A stretch of DNA of 64,000 bases from Schizophyllum amplum (GCA_007026445.1 VDMD01000021.1:186001-250000); one strand, 5' to 3'; positions 9,752-22,261 are shown, counted from the first letter of the stretch. Notes: a model not told the origin generated them from the letters alone. Numbers and translations: made by a program.

Positions 9752-12350
9752 ATGGCCCCGGTCAACGTAGCGCTACATAAGCCGGGGCAAGTCGACGCAC
9801 GGCCCTCCGTGACCCCCAGCGACGATGAAGGAACAAAAGAAACTATTGACGTCGCTGTACAAGAACACAGCGTTTCTTCGTCCGACGATGAACGCCTGCC
9901 TGAATTTGGCACGGCCGAGAGGACGAGCGCTGAACGAAGACTCACATGGCGTCTGGATATGAGACTCCTACCGACAATCTTCGTAATCTTCGTCATGAAC
10001 TACATCGACGTGCGTCTCCTTATATCCTCCTATGCGTGGATCGACCTTATGGTTACAGCGCAACGGTATCACGACTGCCCGTCTGAAAGGGATGGAAGCT
10101 GACCTTGGGATCACTGGTTGCAGTAGCTCAGGATTTGTCGCATTTATGTTTGCTGACTGCTTCGTCCAAAATTTAGACATCCAGTACGACACGGTCATCG
10201 CGATCTTGTTCGTCACCTACTGTCCCCTGCAAATCCCGTCGAACATGGTACGTATAGTACCGCTTCCTCTCGCGCACTCGTCCTCACGTATCGTCCTACT
10301 CGCAGATTCTGAACTACGTTAGCCGGTGTGTATGGCATTTTCGTCGAAGATGTAACGCTCAGGTGATGCAGTCCGTCCTGGTATATAGGTGGCTGTGTAG
10401 TCGCGTGGGGCCTAGTGAGCACAATGACAGGCGTGAGCAACCTGCAGCGGCCTCCGAACTGACATCGTCAGTTGACAAGCGACAATAGATCACGCAAGAC
10501 TTCGGTGGCATTATGGCGTGCCGCGTCTTTCTAGGCATTCCGGAAAGTGCTTTCTACTGCGGCTGCATGTACTTCCTGAGCCGCTGGTACACGAGAAAGG
10601 TAGGCCGCGACGTCGCACCGCTATCGTACTGAATGTCCATTGACTCTCGGCAGGAGTTGGCCTTGCGCTCAGCCATCCTGTACTCAGGCTTGATGATATC
10701 GAATGCTTTCGGCTCCGTGAGTCGGTTGATACGTGTACCACTTTTAAGAGAGCTCAACTTCGTGCAGCTGATAGCCGCAGGAATATTGTCGAACATGGAG
10801 GGTGTCCGAGGCATACGAGCCTGGCGATGGTATGCGTATCGTCTGCCCTTTGAAGCTTATGGCTGATCATTTGTCATACGCTAGGCTGTTCTTCATCGAG
10901 GTGCGTATGAACAAGACATCCGCCACTCCCAGGTAGCTCACGCCAATCATCTATATCCAGGGCCAATCACCATGACCATCGGCCTCTGCGCAATGTACGT
11001 ATCGATGCGCACTATAGCTATACTGGCAGTCTGATCATCCTCCAGATACCTACTTCCTGATTATGTATGCGCGCCATTTTTCATTCCGGGATCTGCAAAA
11101 GCCCGCCCACTCACGTTCACTGACAGCCTGCGAACACGCGTGGCTCTCCTCTTTCGACCGCCGCCTCGCGCAGGCCAGGCTCGCGGAGGACGCCGGAGAA
11201 GCTGATCAGGACAATCCGGAAGACTCGTATGGCACCTGCCGACCGTACCCCATGCACACAGACCTGACTGAATTGACAGGCCACTGAAGGGGCTGTATCT
11301 CGCGGTCAAAGACCCGAAAGTGCCTATTATGGCGGTGATGAACCTCTCTCAGCTGCTGGGGCTCAGCTTCGTCAACTTCTTCCCAACGTGAGCCCTGTGG
11401 CGCGTGGTGGCTGGATTATGGCTCAAGCGCTCCCCGTGTCCCGCAGCCTAACTCAACGCTAGGATACTCGACGACGCTAACTCTATTGCTTGCGGCGTAC
11501 GTACCGGTCCCGCGCTCTTGTCGCACGCGCAGCTCACCACGCAGCAGGCCTCCCTGGATCTTCGCGTCTATAGTGTGCTGTGTAGGCGCGTGGCATGCTG
11601 GTGAGAGTCTCGCTTGTTCACTGTGCAGGGTCGGGCGCTCATGAGAATGCATATTATAGACCGCACAGGCGAGCGCTTCTTTCACGTCGCCGGCTGGTGG
11701 TGGGTGACCATTGTCGGCTTCATCATTGCGCTGTCCACCATGTCCACCGCGGGGCGCTATGTCAGCCTCTTCTTGATGGCAGTAGGATATTCAGGTTAGC
11801 CTTTTGTTTAACCGTCTGACGAGGTGGCATATCGGTACTCAATCAGAGCCTCGACGCAGGCTTTGCCATGACCCTGGTCTGGGTGTCGAACGCCACTCCG
11901 CGACCTCCTGCGTAAGTGTCTCTTCTCAGACTACCGCCTCAAACGTTGTGGATAAGCACCGTTTCAGCAAGCGCGCGGCGGCGATGGGGATCGTGAACGG
12001 TTGCGGAAATCTAGGAAATCTTATTGGTGCCTATACGTGGAAGACTGCTTGGGGACCGGCCTACCACCAATCGATGGCAATCTCTCTCGCGGCGCTCGTT
12101 CTGAGCACTGTGTTGGCATTCGGTGAGCGTTTTCCTGAAGCGCTCGACGCGCCATAAATCTTGCTGACGGTGGACATGTCATGCAGTGATCCGGCAGATG
12201 CTTATACATGATAACAAGAAGCTGGAAGAGGGAGAGAAATGCCTCATGAAAGACGCGGATCGTGCCCGAGTGGAGGAAGCCGCCCGGATCGAAGGCATAT
12301 CCTTCGAGGAGGCGATGGCGAAGCGTAGTGGCTTCAGGTATCTATACTAA
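9752..12350 (+). pseudogene. MFS transporter, anion:cation symporter family, with two single-base frameshifts
   Basis: The start MAPVNVALHKPGQVD at 9752 leads through about a dozen exons encoding a Dal5/Tna1-type permease. Helix signatures in order are TIFVIFVMNYID, then RNGITTARLKGMEADLGIT, ILFVTYCPLQIPSNM, the CRVFLGIPESAFYCGCMYFL helix, SRWYTRKELALRSAILYSG, AWRWLFFIEG, SQLLGLSFVNFFPTL, GNLGNLIGAYTWKTAWGP and a charged C-terminus ending FRYLY. Members import organic anions such as allantoate, nicotinate or vitamins; the substrate here is unknown. Two breaks are visible. Near 11140 the conserved PANTRWLSS region needs one extra base to stay in frame. Near 11455 the TLTQTLGYSTT region lacks one base and runs into TAG. 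Both fit loss of one base from a short run. The rest is well preserved, so decay is recent or the assembly is wrong here. Confidence 0.75.
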
Positions 12351-12612
12351 GACATCGCACTCGAGATAGCAAGGAATTGTAGTAGCAAAGAACTGTCAAA
12401 TGTACTTTTAGCCTTGTGCTCACCTCAGAAACGGAGCGCAAAGTCAGTCCACTGCAGATGTTGATGCATGTATTTGTAAGTCCATCTGTATGGGCACGTG
12501 CACCGGACCGAAGGTGCCCCTTACGTGAGCAGTTCTCAAGCGCCACCGCTTGCACCGCGACTCCCATCATCTCCGCTTCCCCTTTTCCTCCCTGCGTACT
12601 TCATAGGCCAGA

Positions 12613-13589
12613 ATGCCTCGCGCAGAAGTCGGTACCCCGAAATATGTCGCGAACCAGATGAAGTCGAAGGGCCTCCAGCGCCTGCGCTGGTATTGCCAGG
12701 TCTGCGAGAAGCAGTGCCGTGACGAGAACGGCTTCAAGTGTCATGCTGCATCCGAGTCCCACCTCCGTCAGATGCTCGTGGTTGGCGAACACGCCGGGAA
12801 GCACATCTCTAACTTCTCTGCCGAGTTCCAGAGCGAGTTTGTCAGGATGCTGAGCAGACGGTGCGTACTTATGTTCTGCATGTGTTCAAACAAGATGCTG
12901 ATCGGTCCCGTATCCATAGATTCGGTACCAAGCGTGTCCTGGCGAACCGTGTCTATCAGGAATACATCGCGGACAAGAGCCATCTGCACATGAACGCCAC
13001 GCGCTGGGTCACACTGACTGAGTTTTGCAAGCACTTGGGTCGGTCAGGCATTGCCCGCGTGGACGAGACGGAGAAGGGCTGGTTCATTGCATGGATTGAC
13101 AACAGCCCGAAAGCACTTGCCAAGCAGGTGCGTACATCAAGACTACTATCGTGTGCGTGGAATTGACTTTGTTGGCTCCAGGATGCCGCCATGAAGAAAG
13201 AACGTCTGACGGTATCGGACGAGCAGCGAGAGCGCACCCTCATCGCCGAGCAGATCGAGCGCGCTGCCGCAGAGACTAAGCCGTCGACCAGCCCGGAGCC
13301 GAAGGATGCGGATGCTGGCCTTCAGCGCGATGAGGGAGCGCAGAAGCTCAAGCTATCGTTCGCACCCAAGACTACCACACCTACCACTGCCGCCCCCGCC
13401 CCTCTCAAGCTCAATCCGTTGAAATCGAATCCCTTGAAGCGGCCCAACGTCTTCAAGACTGCTTCTGTATCTAAGGATGCATCGACAAGCAAGAAGCGTT
13501 CGCTCAGCGCAGCGGAGCAACTCATCGTCGAAGAGCAGGAGAGGAAGCGGCGAAAGCTAGAGCGGGAAGGTGTAACTGCAGTTGTGTGA
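12613..13589 (+). CDS. KIN17: KIN17-like DNA/RNA-binding protein
   Basis: Three exons (12613-12860, 12920-13127, 13182-13589) give 287 residues. The protein opens MPRAEVGTPKYVANQMKSKG and carries the KIN17 C2H2-type zinc finger WYCQVCEKQCRDENGFKCH. This is followed by the winged-helix segment (FGTKRVLANRVYQEYIADK, HMNATRWVTLTEFCKHLG, GWFIAWIDNSP) that defines the family. KIN17 is a nuclear factor linked to DNA replication, repair and splicing. The C-terminal third is a Lys/Pro-rich low-complexity linker with repeated LNPLKSNPLKRP, ending in a basic helix (EEQERKRRKLEREG). The C-terminal KOW/SH3 tandem of animal KIN17 is absent, so this is the short fungal form. It is convergent with the downstream gene, with 169 bp between stops. 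Confidence 0.93.
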
Positions 13590-13758
13590 TGATCGTTTTC
13601 GGAGTGGTGGTATTGTACATATTGATGACTGCACGTCTTTTATACTATGAGAGTCGTAGCGTGCAAGGCAGGCATCATGGTCGTGTTGCGTGGCATACAT
13701 GGACGTTCAAGATCGTCATACGTACATGGCGAGGGTACTCGCTCGCAGTAAACGTCAG

Positions 13759-16035
13759 CTACTGTGTTTTTGCGCGCGAGATTTTGCGATGCTTGCGCAG
13801 ATAGCGGCGCGCGGTGGGCACGCCGAACTGGAAATTACCAGCGTCAGTCCAACTCCACGCAGGGACGTCCGGTGAAGAATTTACCTGGAATATGGGATAT
13901 ATCGTGAGCAGGCTGAGTCCAATAGCCCAGCCCCACTTGACCGTTGTAGGGAAAGGCTCGGGGAACTGGCCCTTGCTCCATTTGAAGATGACCAGAAGCT
14001 CTGTCGCGACTGTCGCGAGCAGCATCCACACGTGTTGGCCCATGCGCACCGCTTTCCTATTGGTACCGTCAGCAATAAACTGAGATCACCGCAACGACGC
14101 CTTTGGCGAACTGTCGCACCTTGGGTTGTTGATATACTGGTAGAATTCGCGAACCGCGGGAAGGCCACAAAGGAAAACAAATGCGAGCCGTAGGATGATG
14201 ATGGGGTGGTCGGGCTCCATCCAAAGCAATGTCTGCAGGTGGCGTTAGCATGTAATGCCAGACATCTGCGACTAGCCATGGGAATGACCCGTCTTGAAGA
14301 ATAATGCCTGCCTTCAAGTAGAATGGATTCAGCTCAGCGGTCAAGAATACAGCGAGGAGCATAACCACGCCAATATAGTGCGTGAACGACGTCGCAGTTC
14401 CCCATTTGAAGGCTGTGAAGTCGTGGGGTGAAAACTGGCTGAATACGCGTTTTGCTTTCGAGCGTATGCCGCGAGACTGGCGGAAGCCGCGCCATTCGTA
14501 AGGCTATTCGCCCAGATTATGAAGTGCGGGTGATACAAAAAATTGAGGCGTTCGTATGTCAGTTCAAAGTTGTTGAGCAGTCGGCAGGTGCAAACGGTTT
14601 CATAGTAAGTGTAGGGAGCGCAGCTGCTGGAAGTGACTTACCTTGACTTCGAAATATTGACATATCTTCATGCCTGAATATGGAAAAATCAGATGACGGT
14701 CAATTGAGTTCGGGAATCTGGACTGACCAACCCAGGTTCCCAGCCAATTACATATGAACACGTCAAGAAGCCACTAGCTCCTCCAAGTCAGCGAACGCCC
14801 GCGGCAACAGTTGTTTACTTACGTGATCCCACCAGCACTAGCGGGATATGAGGGATGGACTTTGTGGCAACTATCAGACGAACGCACCTCAGCAAAATTG
14901 GGCAGCTGGTGTTGCAGGCTGTATTCCGCCATCTCAAACATGATGCTCAAGATCTGTGGCGAAATGGTCAGAGGGTCAAGGATGAGTTCGGCATGACAGG
15001 CTGAACGACCCACCCAACAGAACCAGTAGTCGCGCAGAAGCAGGGCCTTGCCGAGCCACCCTAGCGCGTGCGCTACGCAGAATATATCGAGCGCATTCTA
15101 TGCAGAGCTTCGGCGTCAGCTCCAATGGTCGGTCGTAGCCCTGGATGGGGCTCACATAAATCGTTGTTGGGTTGAATGAGCAATCGTCGGCGTAAGACTT
15201 CTCGGGGAGCGGGTGACCCAGATTCGGGTCCACGTAAGTCATCATCATGCGCGCGGAATCCAGATCTTGAAAGAGCAGGAACACCAGAATCAGCTCATAT
15301 AGCACATTGAGCCCGAGCACCGCGCGCCAGAAGGCCGGATGTGGCCGGATGAAGGGCCCGTCGCGGAACTGGATCACTGTGCGTCGTGGATCAGAAGTTA
15401 TCGTGGCGCGCCTCGGATATGGAGTACTTGAGAACAATAGAAATGAAGCTATCGCGGCGTATACGCCACTGTAAGGAGCGGGATAAGTAGCGATAGGCAG
15501 CGGGTGGTAAAGAAGACGTACACGCGGCGCTTGTCGCGTCCTTCCTCGAGGACATCTTGCGTGGTCGCGACGTATGCGAGGAGGGCAAGGCCAACAGCCA
15601 GGGCGGAGAGGGTGACAGGCTTGTAGAAGAACCTAGTTGCACGTCAGCCGGCTGTCCACGAGCGTCTATATTGAGAAGGGCCGGACGAACTCAACGCTCG
15701 TGTCATGCCGCTCTTGAAAGGGGACAATGAAGGTGTATGGTTCTCTTCGGTCGGCCTAGAGAAATCGATGGGTCGCTCAAGAGTCATGTTCACGTAAGCC
15801 ATGACGGTACATACGTCGTACCCTGAGAGGAAGGGGAATTAGCTTTGGGCGCGATAACGGACTGAACAGCTCCGGGACGTATGGAAGGCGTGTGCACTGT
15901 ACGAGGAGACTCACAACGGACGGGGGCGTCGATGCCAGGCGCCGGTTCCGCCTCCGTTTCCAGAACCTCTTGAGTCTCGGAGTCTTCGTTGGGTGACGTT
16001 GCCGAGACGTCTTCGCTTTTTGAGTTGGACGCCAT
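13759..16035 (-). CDS. Phosphatidylserine synthase, base-exchange (PSS1/PSS2) family
   Basis: Thirteen exons give 500 residues with every junction in frame: 16035-15811, 15755-15691, 15632-15522, 15468-15156, 15097-15014, 14953-14888, 14837-14823, 14773-14728, 14673-14642, 14503-14312, 14232-14120, 14056-13885 and 13827-13759. Family motifs are clear: FFYKPVTLSALAVGLALLAY, then FRDGPFIRPHPAFWR, DIFCVAHALGWLGKALLLRD, MFEMAEYSLQHQLPNFAE, CWWDHWLLDVFICNWLGTWV, GMKICQYFEVK, YEWRGF, VFLTAELNPFYLK and GLPAVREFYQYINNP. These integral ER proteins swap the head group of phosphatidylcholine or phosphatidylethanolamine for serine in animals and plants. Yeasts use the unrelated CDP-DAG enzyme Cho1. Oddities are a 15-nt exon (14823-14837), a GC-AG intron (14233-14311) and a last intron of 57 nt without a stop. 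Confidence 0.92.
14823..14837 (-). other. 15-nt microexon of the phosphatidylserine synthase gene
   Basis: The exon encodes CWWDH only. It is bounded by a CTAG acceptor (14838-14839 side) and a GTAAGT donor (14822 side), and it restores the family motif NFAE-CWWDH-WLLD across two flanking introns. Confidence 0.85.
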
Positions 16036-18606
16036 ATTCTCAGAGATACACGCCCTCAGGCCTCAGTTGCCAGATGATGATCGGAAGTGGTCACGACGCC
16101 AGTTCCACAAATTTACAGATTCAAGACTGTGAGTGGGAAGCCTAGGTGCGCGGGTCGTATACGGATGATAGAGTTGAGAGATGCACGGCAATGAGGAATG
16201 CGCAGGGTTGAAATCTGAATGACGAACGCGCGTCGGGGAGAAGGGGCAAGCAAAGCACGTGGCTGCATCATTGTAACAGACCGGTCCGTTTACCGAACCA
16301 TTTGATTTGAACTTTCACTTGACTTTCACACTGCAGCAGCAGCACAGACTTTCACGTGGCTGAACAGGCTTCATTCCTCCATGTGCATGAAGCCTCGTTG
16401 AAGTCGTTCATCTGTGTTTTCCATGCCTTCAGCGACTTGCGTTGCCACTGCAAGCCAGCCTCTCCGTGATCTCGCGAGCACGAAGAGGGCTTTGATCTAG
16501 GCCTCAAATCCCACTGGGACATGAGCATATGCGCACAAATTGCTGAGTGCTTCCCGTGGGGCGTGCTCTCAGGCGCGCTTCTTTTCCTGTCGCTCGGCAG
16601 TACAATCAATGGAGTTGTCCTTGAAAGGATGTGGACCAAGCGAATCACCGGGTGACGAGCCATGCATGGTGCTCTGCCCCCCCCCCCTCGCCCGCCACAT
16701 GTCTGCATCTGTGCTACTTACGAGCGTTGGGCAGCTGTGATTCTTTTGACACGCGGGCGATACCAGGCTTGGCACTCCATGCGTGCAGAGCCCGCCGGCA
16801 TCGGATTGACGATAATGAAACGGTGCGCAGACTCGTCTGACAATCAAACAACAAGCTTTCAATTATGTTTGCAGCTTCTGCGCGCATTGAGCACCTCGCC
16901 CCAAAAGCTGCCTCTGACATGGTCTGGTTGCCATCGCTAGGGTGGCCATCCAGGTCAGCGGTCATCAGGCGACGTCTGGCATCAAGGAGCAGGCGCTGGC
17001 GTTCTCAGGATTCACTACACTTTCTCATTCCGGCTATCTTTGTTGGGGTCATCGGACCCGTGGTTGTAACGGTATACATCTCAACTGCCTGTTGCTCACG
17101 GCTCTGAAAAATCCAACGTCATGCCCAACGAACCTCCTTGCACCACCGCCACTCAAACTGTGGCCTCATCTTGATCGTGGCGTGCGTACGAGCAAGCCCC
17201 CACGGACATCGGCGCGGCCCACAGCAACCTCTGTCTTCTTGTATTGGTTTCCACGCCATGCACAACCAGGCTTCCGTTTACCCGCTGTAAGAGGCAGGGT
17301 CGAGTCGTCCAGACGTGTTCTACTCACCATTGTGTTCACAGGGAGGGATGTCGATACACCGCGATCGGCGCCCAACATAGTGGAAGGTTCGACCACGAAC
17401 TCTAAGATGTACGGGCGTCGGATATTTTCGACCGCCGCCAGCTGACTGTTGACAGTAAACTCTGTGCCGGCCGTGCCCCGCAAGTAAGTCAAGTCTTCCA
17501 TACGTTGCGATAGGACCAGATGATGCCTTATAGAGGTTGTTCACCGGGGCGAGCCCCTTTGATACATAATTTACGTCTCAAGAATCTGCATCTGATCCTC
17601 CCCGTCGTCGTCGTACCGCGCGCAGACGTGCCCTGGACGCGCCTTTGCATACGATATCGCACGCAATAGGCAAGCGCACATCAAGCAACGCCTGCGACAC
17701 CAGCACATCGCTCTTTGCCGTGCGGTGCGCGCTCACCACGATAGGCAAGATGTCGGTGGCATCAAGAGCTCGACCATGTCATCCACTGGTGGTGGTGAGT
17801 GCTCATCATGCTCGATCTCAACAAATAGAAGGGCGTTGGGAGCACGTCACTATCTCGCTGGAGAGCAATCCCCGTTGGCCGCCGATGGCATGCACAGCGC
17901 CTGCTTCGAATGGTGCTGTGGGCCCAGTGACTCATACGGTGAAGGGTGTGCGCCTCCACCTGTGATCGTAATCCCGATTTTAGGGTGAGTCGTGCCTTCC
18001 ACCCGCCAACTACAGGAAGGCTTACGCGCAGGTCATCGGACAGGTGCGCGCCTATTGACCTTCGGCGGCGCGCTCAGTGCAGGCGCGTACCCAGCACATG
18101 GACGGCGACGACGGGCTTTCCACGACATTCGGAGAAATCGCTTCTGCGATCTCGGTGTGTGAAAGAATTCCCTCGGCAGCACACGCGGAACCTCAGTAAG
18201 ATCTCGGAACGCCCGGCGAGGTCTGTTGATATCCGGCGTGCGCGAGTAATATGCCATTGATTCGACGCTAGGAACGGCTCAATAGAGCAATCGCTTTTCT
18301 TGATGGGCAGCGGAACCCCATTTCTCGACCTCGTTGTGCCTTCGAGGCGGGAGGCTGCCGGCAGGCGCGAGTTGCACGATTATGAACGCCGCAGACCCCA
18401 GGAACCACCTTCGCATGAAAGCAATTCTGATGCAGCGTTCTCCTCCTTCGCCGCGTGGCCGGCGAAGGACCCAGTCGGGCCCACACATCTGTCAATAACG
18501 GCACAGATCTGGCTGCTTGGATCTGATTGCGAGACGGAATTAACACGCCCGGGAGTTCTTAAGGGACAAGTGGCCGCTCGCTGTCCTTGGCTCTCTCTCC
18601 CTGACT
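16036..18606. other. Gene-poor region of 2.6 kb
   Basis: Only short, overlapping open stretches on both strands are present and none shows a domain or a splice-consistent chain. A short poly-C run lies at about 16678-16687. Decayed gene remnants are possible but could not be named. Confidence 0.4.
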
Positions 18607-20104
18607 ATGATGAGCGACGCCTCGTACAGCCCTCTCCTCAAGAACGACCTTGCCATGGACGAGTACGCGCCCGAGACGGACCACCGGTGAGTATGTTGTT
18701 TTTGGTCGCCGGTACCTGCGGCCATTGTGCGTTTTGTGCGCTCTACTGACGCTCTGATCTTGATGCGCACAGAAAGCGACGCCGAAATCGTACAACTCAA
18801 AGTTGTCTGAATTGCCACACGTCAAAGAGAAAGGTGCGTGCTGCTCATTCCGGGCATCGTTCGTCTCTCATGCCGCTGCCGACAGTGCGACCGCAAGCGC
18901 CCGTGCCAGCGTTGCATCCAACTGGGCCTGGTGAATAGCTCGTCGATGGTGACGCGTTGCCACTAATTCATGCAAATCGTAGACCGGGCTCTGTGTATAT
19001 GAGGTGGACGACCCGGCGCTTAGGTGATTGCGGACGTGTTGGCAGCCCCCCGTCCGTACTGACGCGCTGTACTCGCAGGGATGACCCCAACGTCGACGAA
19101 ACTACTCGCCTGCGCAACAGGATCGCGGAGTTGGAGAGCTTAGTTCGTGAACTACGAGGTGTGTGTTTGTGACTTCCCCTGATCGCTTTCTCAAAAAATT
19201 GCAGGCAAGCCGCAGCCACGATGGGCTGACAGCAGCTTCCGCAATGGCGACCCTAACGAGAAGTGGCACTCGCGCGCTGCGAAGTGCGCGCCTCTGCAGG
19301 CCAGGCGGCGTCTGGCGTCTCCGCACGCTCCGGGTGGCGCTGATGGCATTGGTCCTTCGACGCGCTCATCCGTGTCCTCTCTCCTGAGTCCTATCAAAAC
19401 AGAATCGCCTTCAGAGGCTCGTTCGCTGTATCGCTTCGACTCGCCGTCGCCCACTCTCCCGACGGTGCACTTCCCGTACGGCTCGTCTGAGCATCGTTCC
19501 ACATACTCATCCGCTTCCCCCACCATTCCCTTCACTCCACACATGGCGCCAGCAGCTACTCCGAGGCTGGCCACCGGGAGGACAGTGGACTTCCATATCC
19601 GCTGACGACCGACAGCGATGCGCGCTACATTTCTGGCGGGAGCGGTGGGAGCGGGCATGCATGTTGCACATGCCGCGGGACGCCTGCCGTCATGAACGGC
19701 TACCTCACGTTGGCTCGCCACCTTCAGAACACTGTCAACGGCGTCCGACACTACGTGAGCCACTCGGATGCCCAGTGTCAGGTCTACCGGCGCATCGTGG
19801 AACTGAACAACACTATGCAGTAAGTGCCTGCACATGCCGTGTACCGCGCGGGATGCTGATCAAGTGCAGAGTGAGCGTGGGTGCTGCTGGGATCGACGGC
19901 GGCTCCGGCTCGACCTATGGGAGTAACACTCCCACGGACCCGGAGGTCATGACACCTCTGTCCGCGTCGAGCTCGTACCATGGACACAACGGCTCTCCTG
20001 CGGTTTCGCCGCAGGAGTGGAACGCGTTGGCGAGCGCTGGGTATAACCCGTACTTCCCCAATGACCCGCATCCGGTCTATGGCGGCGGACATGTTATGGC
20101 GTGA
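18607..20104 (+). CDS. Fungal Zn2Cys6-type transcription factor, possibly frameshifted
   Basis: Exons 18607-18686, 18773-18833, 18886-18930, 18983-19023, 19079-19158, then 19205 onward, with a last intron near 19819-19868 and stop at 20102. A basic run (KRRRNRT) precedes CLNCHTSKRKCDRKRPCQRC and then GLTGLCVYEVDDP, a six-Cys binuclear zinc cluster. A short coiled coil follows (RLRNRIAELESLVREL), the usual dimerisation element. The remainder is Ser/Pro-rich and ends with an NPYFPNDPHPVYGGG tail. A second conserved block (GYLTLARHLQNTVNGVRHYV) lies in a different frame from the SPTIPFTPHM block before it. Either one G is missing near 19546 or an unusual 77-nt intron (19476-19552) bridges the frames. 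It would act as a nuclear DNA-binding regulator; targets are unknown. Confidence 0.8.
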
Positions 20105-20619
20105 AGGTGCCTTGCAGCCGTCTCATCTCAGCGAACATTTACCCCGGGACTATATATCGCGATCGTCTTGTCTTGCGCTTTTGCTATCGGCTTTGTTTGT
20201 ATCTGGACCTGTCATGACTAGTTCCGCGCTGAACCTTGCTTTGTACTGATCTATAGAATCGTCTCCCCGTCGTCTCGTTGTACAAGTCTGTATGCTGTAT
20301 GTCTGCTATGAGTGGGGGGTATGGCCGCAAGCGGCGTGGGCCGAACCTTTGCATTCGTCGTACCTATTCAGTATTCTTTCGATTCTCTCTCAGTGTCGTC
20401 GAATATCTCGATAAGTTTCATACGGGTCTACATACTGTTTCTACAGAGCTTCCGTATTCACCCGTCCGCCGCTATCCTGTGTGCACCTCCTTATGCTGCT
20501 CAAATACCATACGACCCGTAATTCAATACCTACAACGACTCGGACTCAGCAGGCCCAGCATCTCCGGGCCAGAGGAGGAGCCTGGGACCCGAGCGCCTCC
20601 CCTGCGCCTCCGTATTGCG

Positions 20620-20775
20620 CTCCGGCGGCGGGATGCGCGTTTCCCTCCGAGCATTACGCGCGACGCTGTAAAGCGCCATCGGCGGGCCATCTGGCGGGTG
20701 ATGGCGCGCGTCGGGAACGCGTCGCAGACGCCGACCGCCCTCCCGCGCATCGTTCTGGGCGCGTAAAATCACAAA
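20620..20775 (+). repeat. Left copy of a diverged inverted repeat
   Basis: Shares CGGCGGCG-GATGCGCGT, GGGTGATGGCGCGCGTCG and GTTCTGGGCGCGTAAAA blocks, in the same order, with the reverse complement of 22262-22410. Confidence 0.6.
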
Positions 20776-22261
20776 TGAGTGTGTATCATACGCTATATGA
20801 CAAATGTTGTATACAGGGGCGGAGGGGGGAGGCAACGCATGACTCAAACACGTCAAGGTACCTCGAAAAGTCTTCGCGGGCGAGCGACGCGTGCTGCGTC
20901 ACTCGGGGGATACAGGAAAGCCATATTTGTGGGGACGTGGGGGAAGGGATGTTTATGTGGCTTTCACAAGCAGCCACACTTACGCGCGCGCAATTGGTTA
21001 GCGGGCACTTTTACAATCCCGAGCGTGCTGGGTACCGGCCTCGAGCTATCAGGGCCCGAGAGACCCATCCTCACGCCGTCCGCGGCACTGGGAGCGCCAG
21101 GAGAGCGGTGGCTGGCGAGACCCGTGCAGCTACTGCAGCCCCTCCGCCGGCGCCTGTGCGCGTGGGAGCCTGGTCCTCAGCGCTTGCAGGATTGCGCATG
21201 ACGTTCTAGAGAGCCATGCACGATGCAGAGCTGCGTTGAGTGGCCTAAAGAGGACGGGAATGGGGGGCGCGGAATGTGTCGTGAGCTATGAGTGAGTGGA
21301 AGGCGGCGGCGAAGACGCTGGATAAAAAGGCGATTGCGGCGTGCGGCGGTCTTGATGCCTGGTTACGTTGTGCAGCTTGCAGACAGCCGCGCTCTCTCTC
21401 GCATTGCCACCTGTCCCGCCGTCCCCGAGTCGGCCCGCTGCCTGTTGAATGAGCATGAGTCGGAGCCTATCGCAAAGGTCAGGTGGGCAAGGCAATCCGG
21501 ACTGTGAATCACAACTCACGACAATTTCCTGCGGTTCTTCTGCGTGCGGGGTGAATATATGCATAGAGTATCCGGCCAAAAGCTCACCCTGTGCGCATGA
21601 TGCCTGTAGATGGCTTGATCGACGCGGCGGCATGACGCGCAAGTGCACGTCGTCGTCGCTGTAAGCAAATCAGACCTTCATATTTGGGCAAGTTCGCAGG
21701 CGTACCTCGACGTCACCACGATCGTGCACATACACGAGGCGAACGTGTCGCTGAGACGCGCAGGCTGCTGCCTGAATCACTGTCGCGCTACACGAGACTT
21801 TATGGCGTCGCGCCGCGCGCGCAGCTCCAGAGATTTGCGAGCGCACGTGGAAAGGGAACTTCCGTTGAAGCGCGATCACCCACGACCAGGGTGTATACGC
21901 TTGTTTTGTGCTTGTGGGAGGTTTCTGGCACGCTGTAGTCCTATATCAGCATCCGTGACCGACTCGCGGGGTAGCACAGGGGTAGCACACGCACCTTGCG
22001 TGTTGCAGGCCCCTCCCACGGTCAGTAGAACGGAACTGTCATCGAGCGCTCAGTTGTGGTCGGCAACGCGCGGAGGGCCGACATCACGCTGGCTTTGTTC
22101 CATCAGTCGGCTGCTCGTCGAGCTTTATGAAGGCGCAGAGCACACGGAACCGGGAATGGAGCGGGGACGCGGAGGCAAAACGCCAGCGGACATGGCAGAC
22201 AGAGGCAAAAGGTAGTCCGTCTTGGAACGCGTCACAATCAGATAATATGCATTGCATTTTC

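Noticed and set aside
21961..22025. tRNA-like stretch (GGTAGCACAGGGGTAGCAC ... CAGGCCCCTCC)
   Set aside because: It lacks a T-loop GGTTCGA motif and a matching acceptor stem, so a cloverleaf cannot be drawn.
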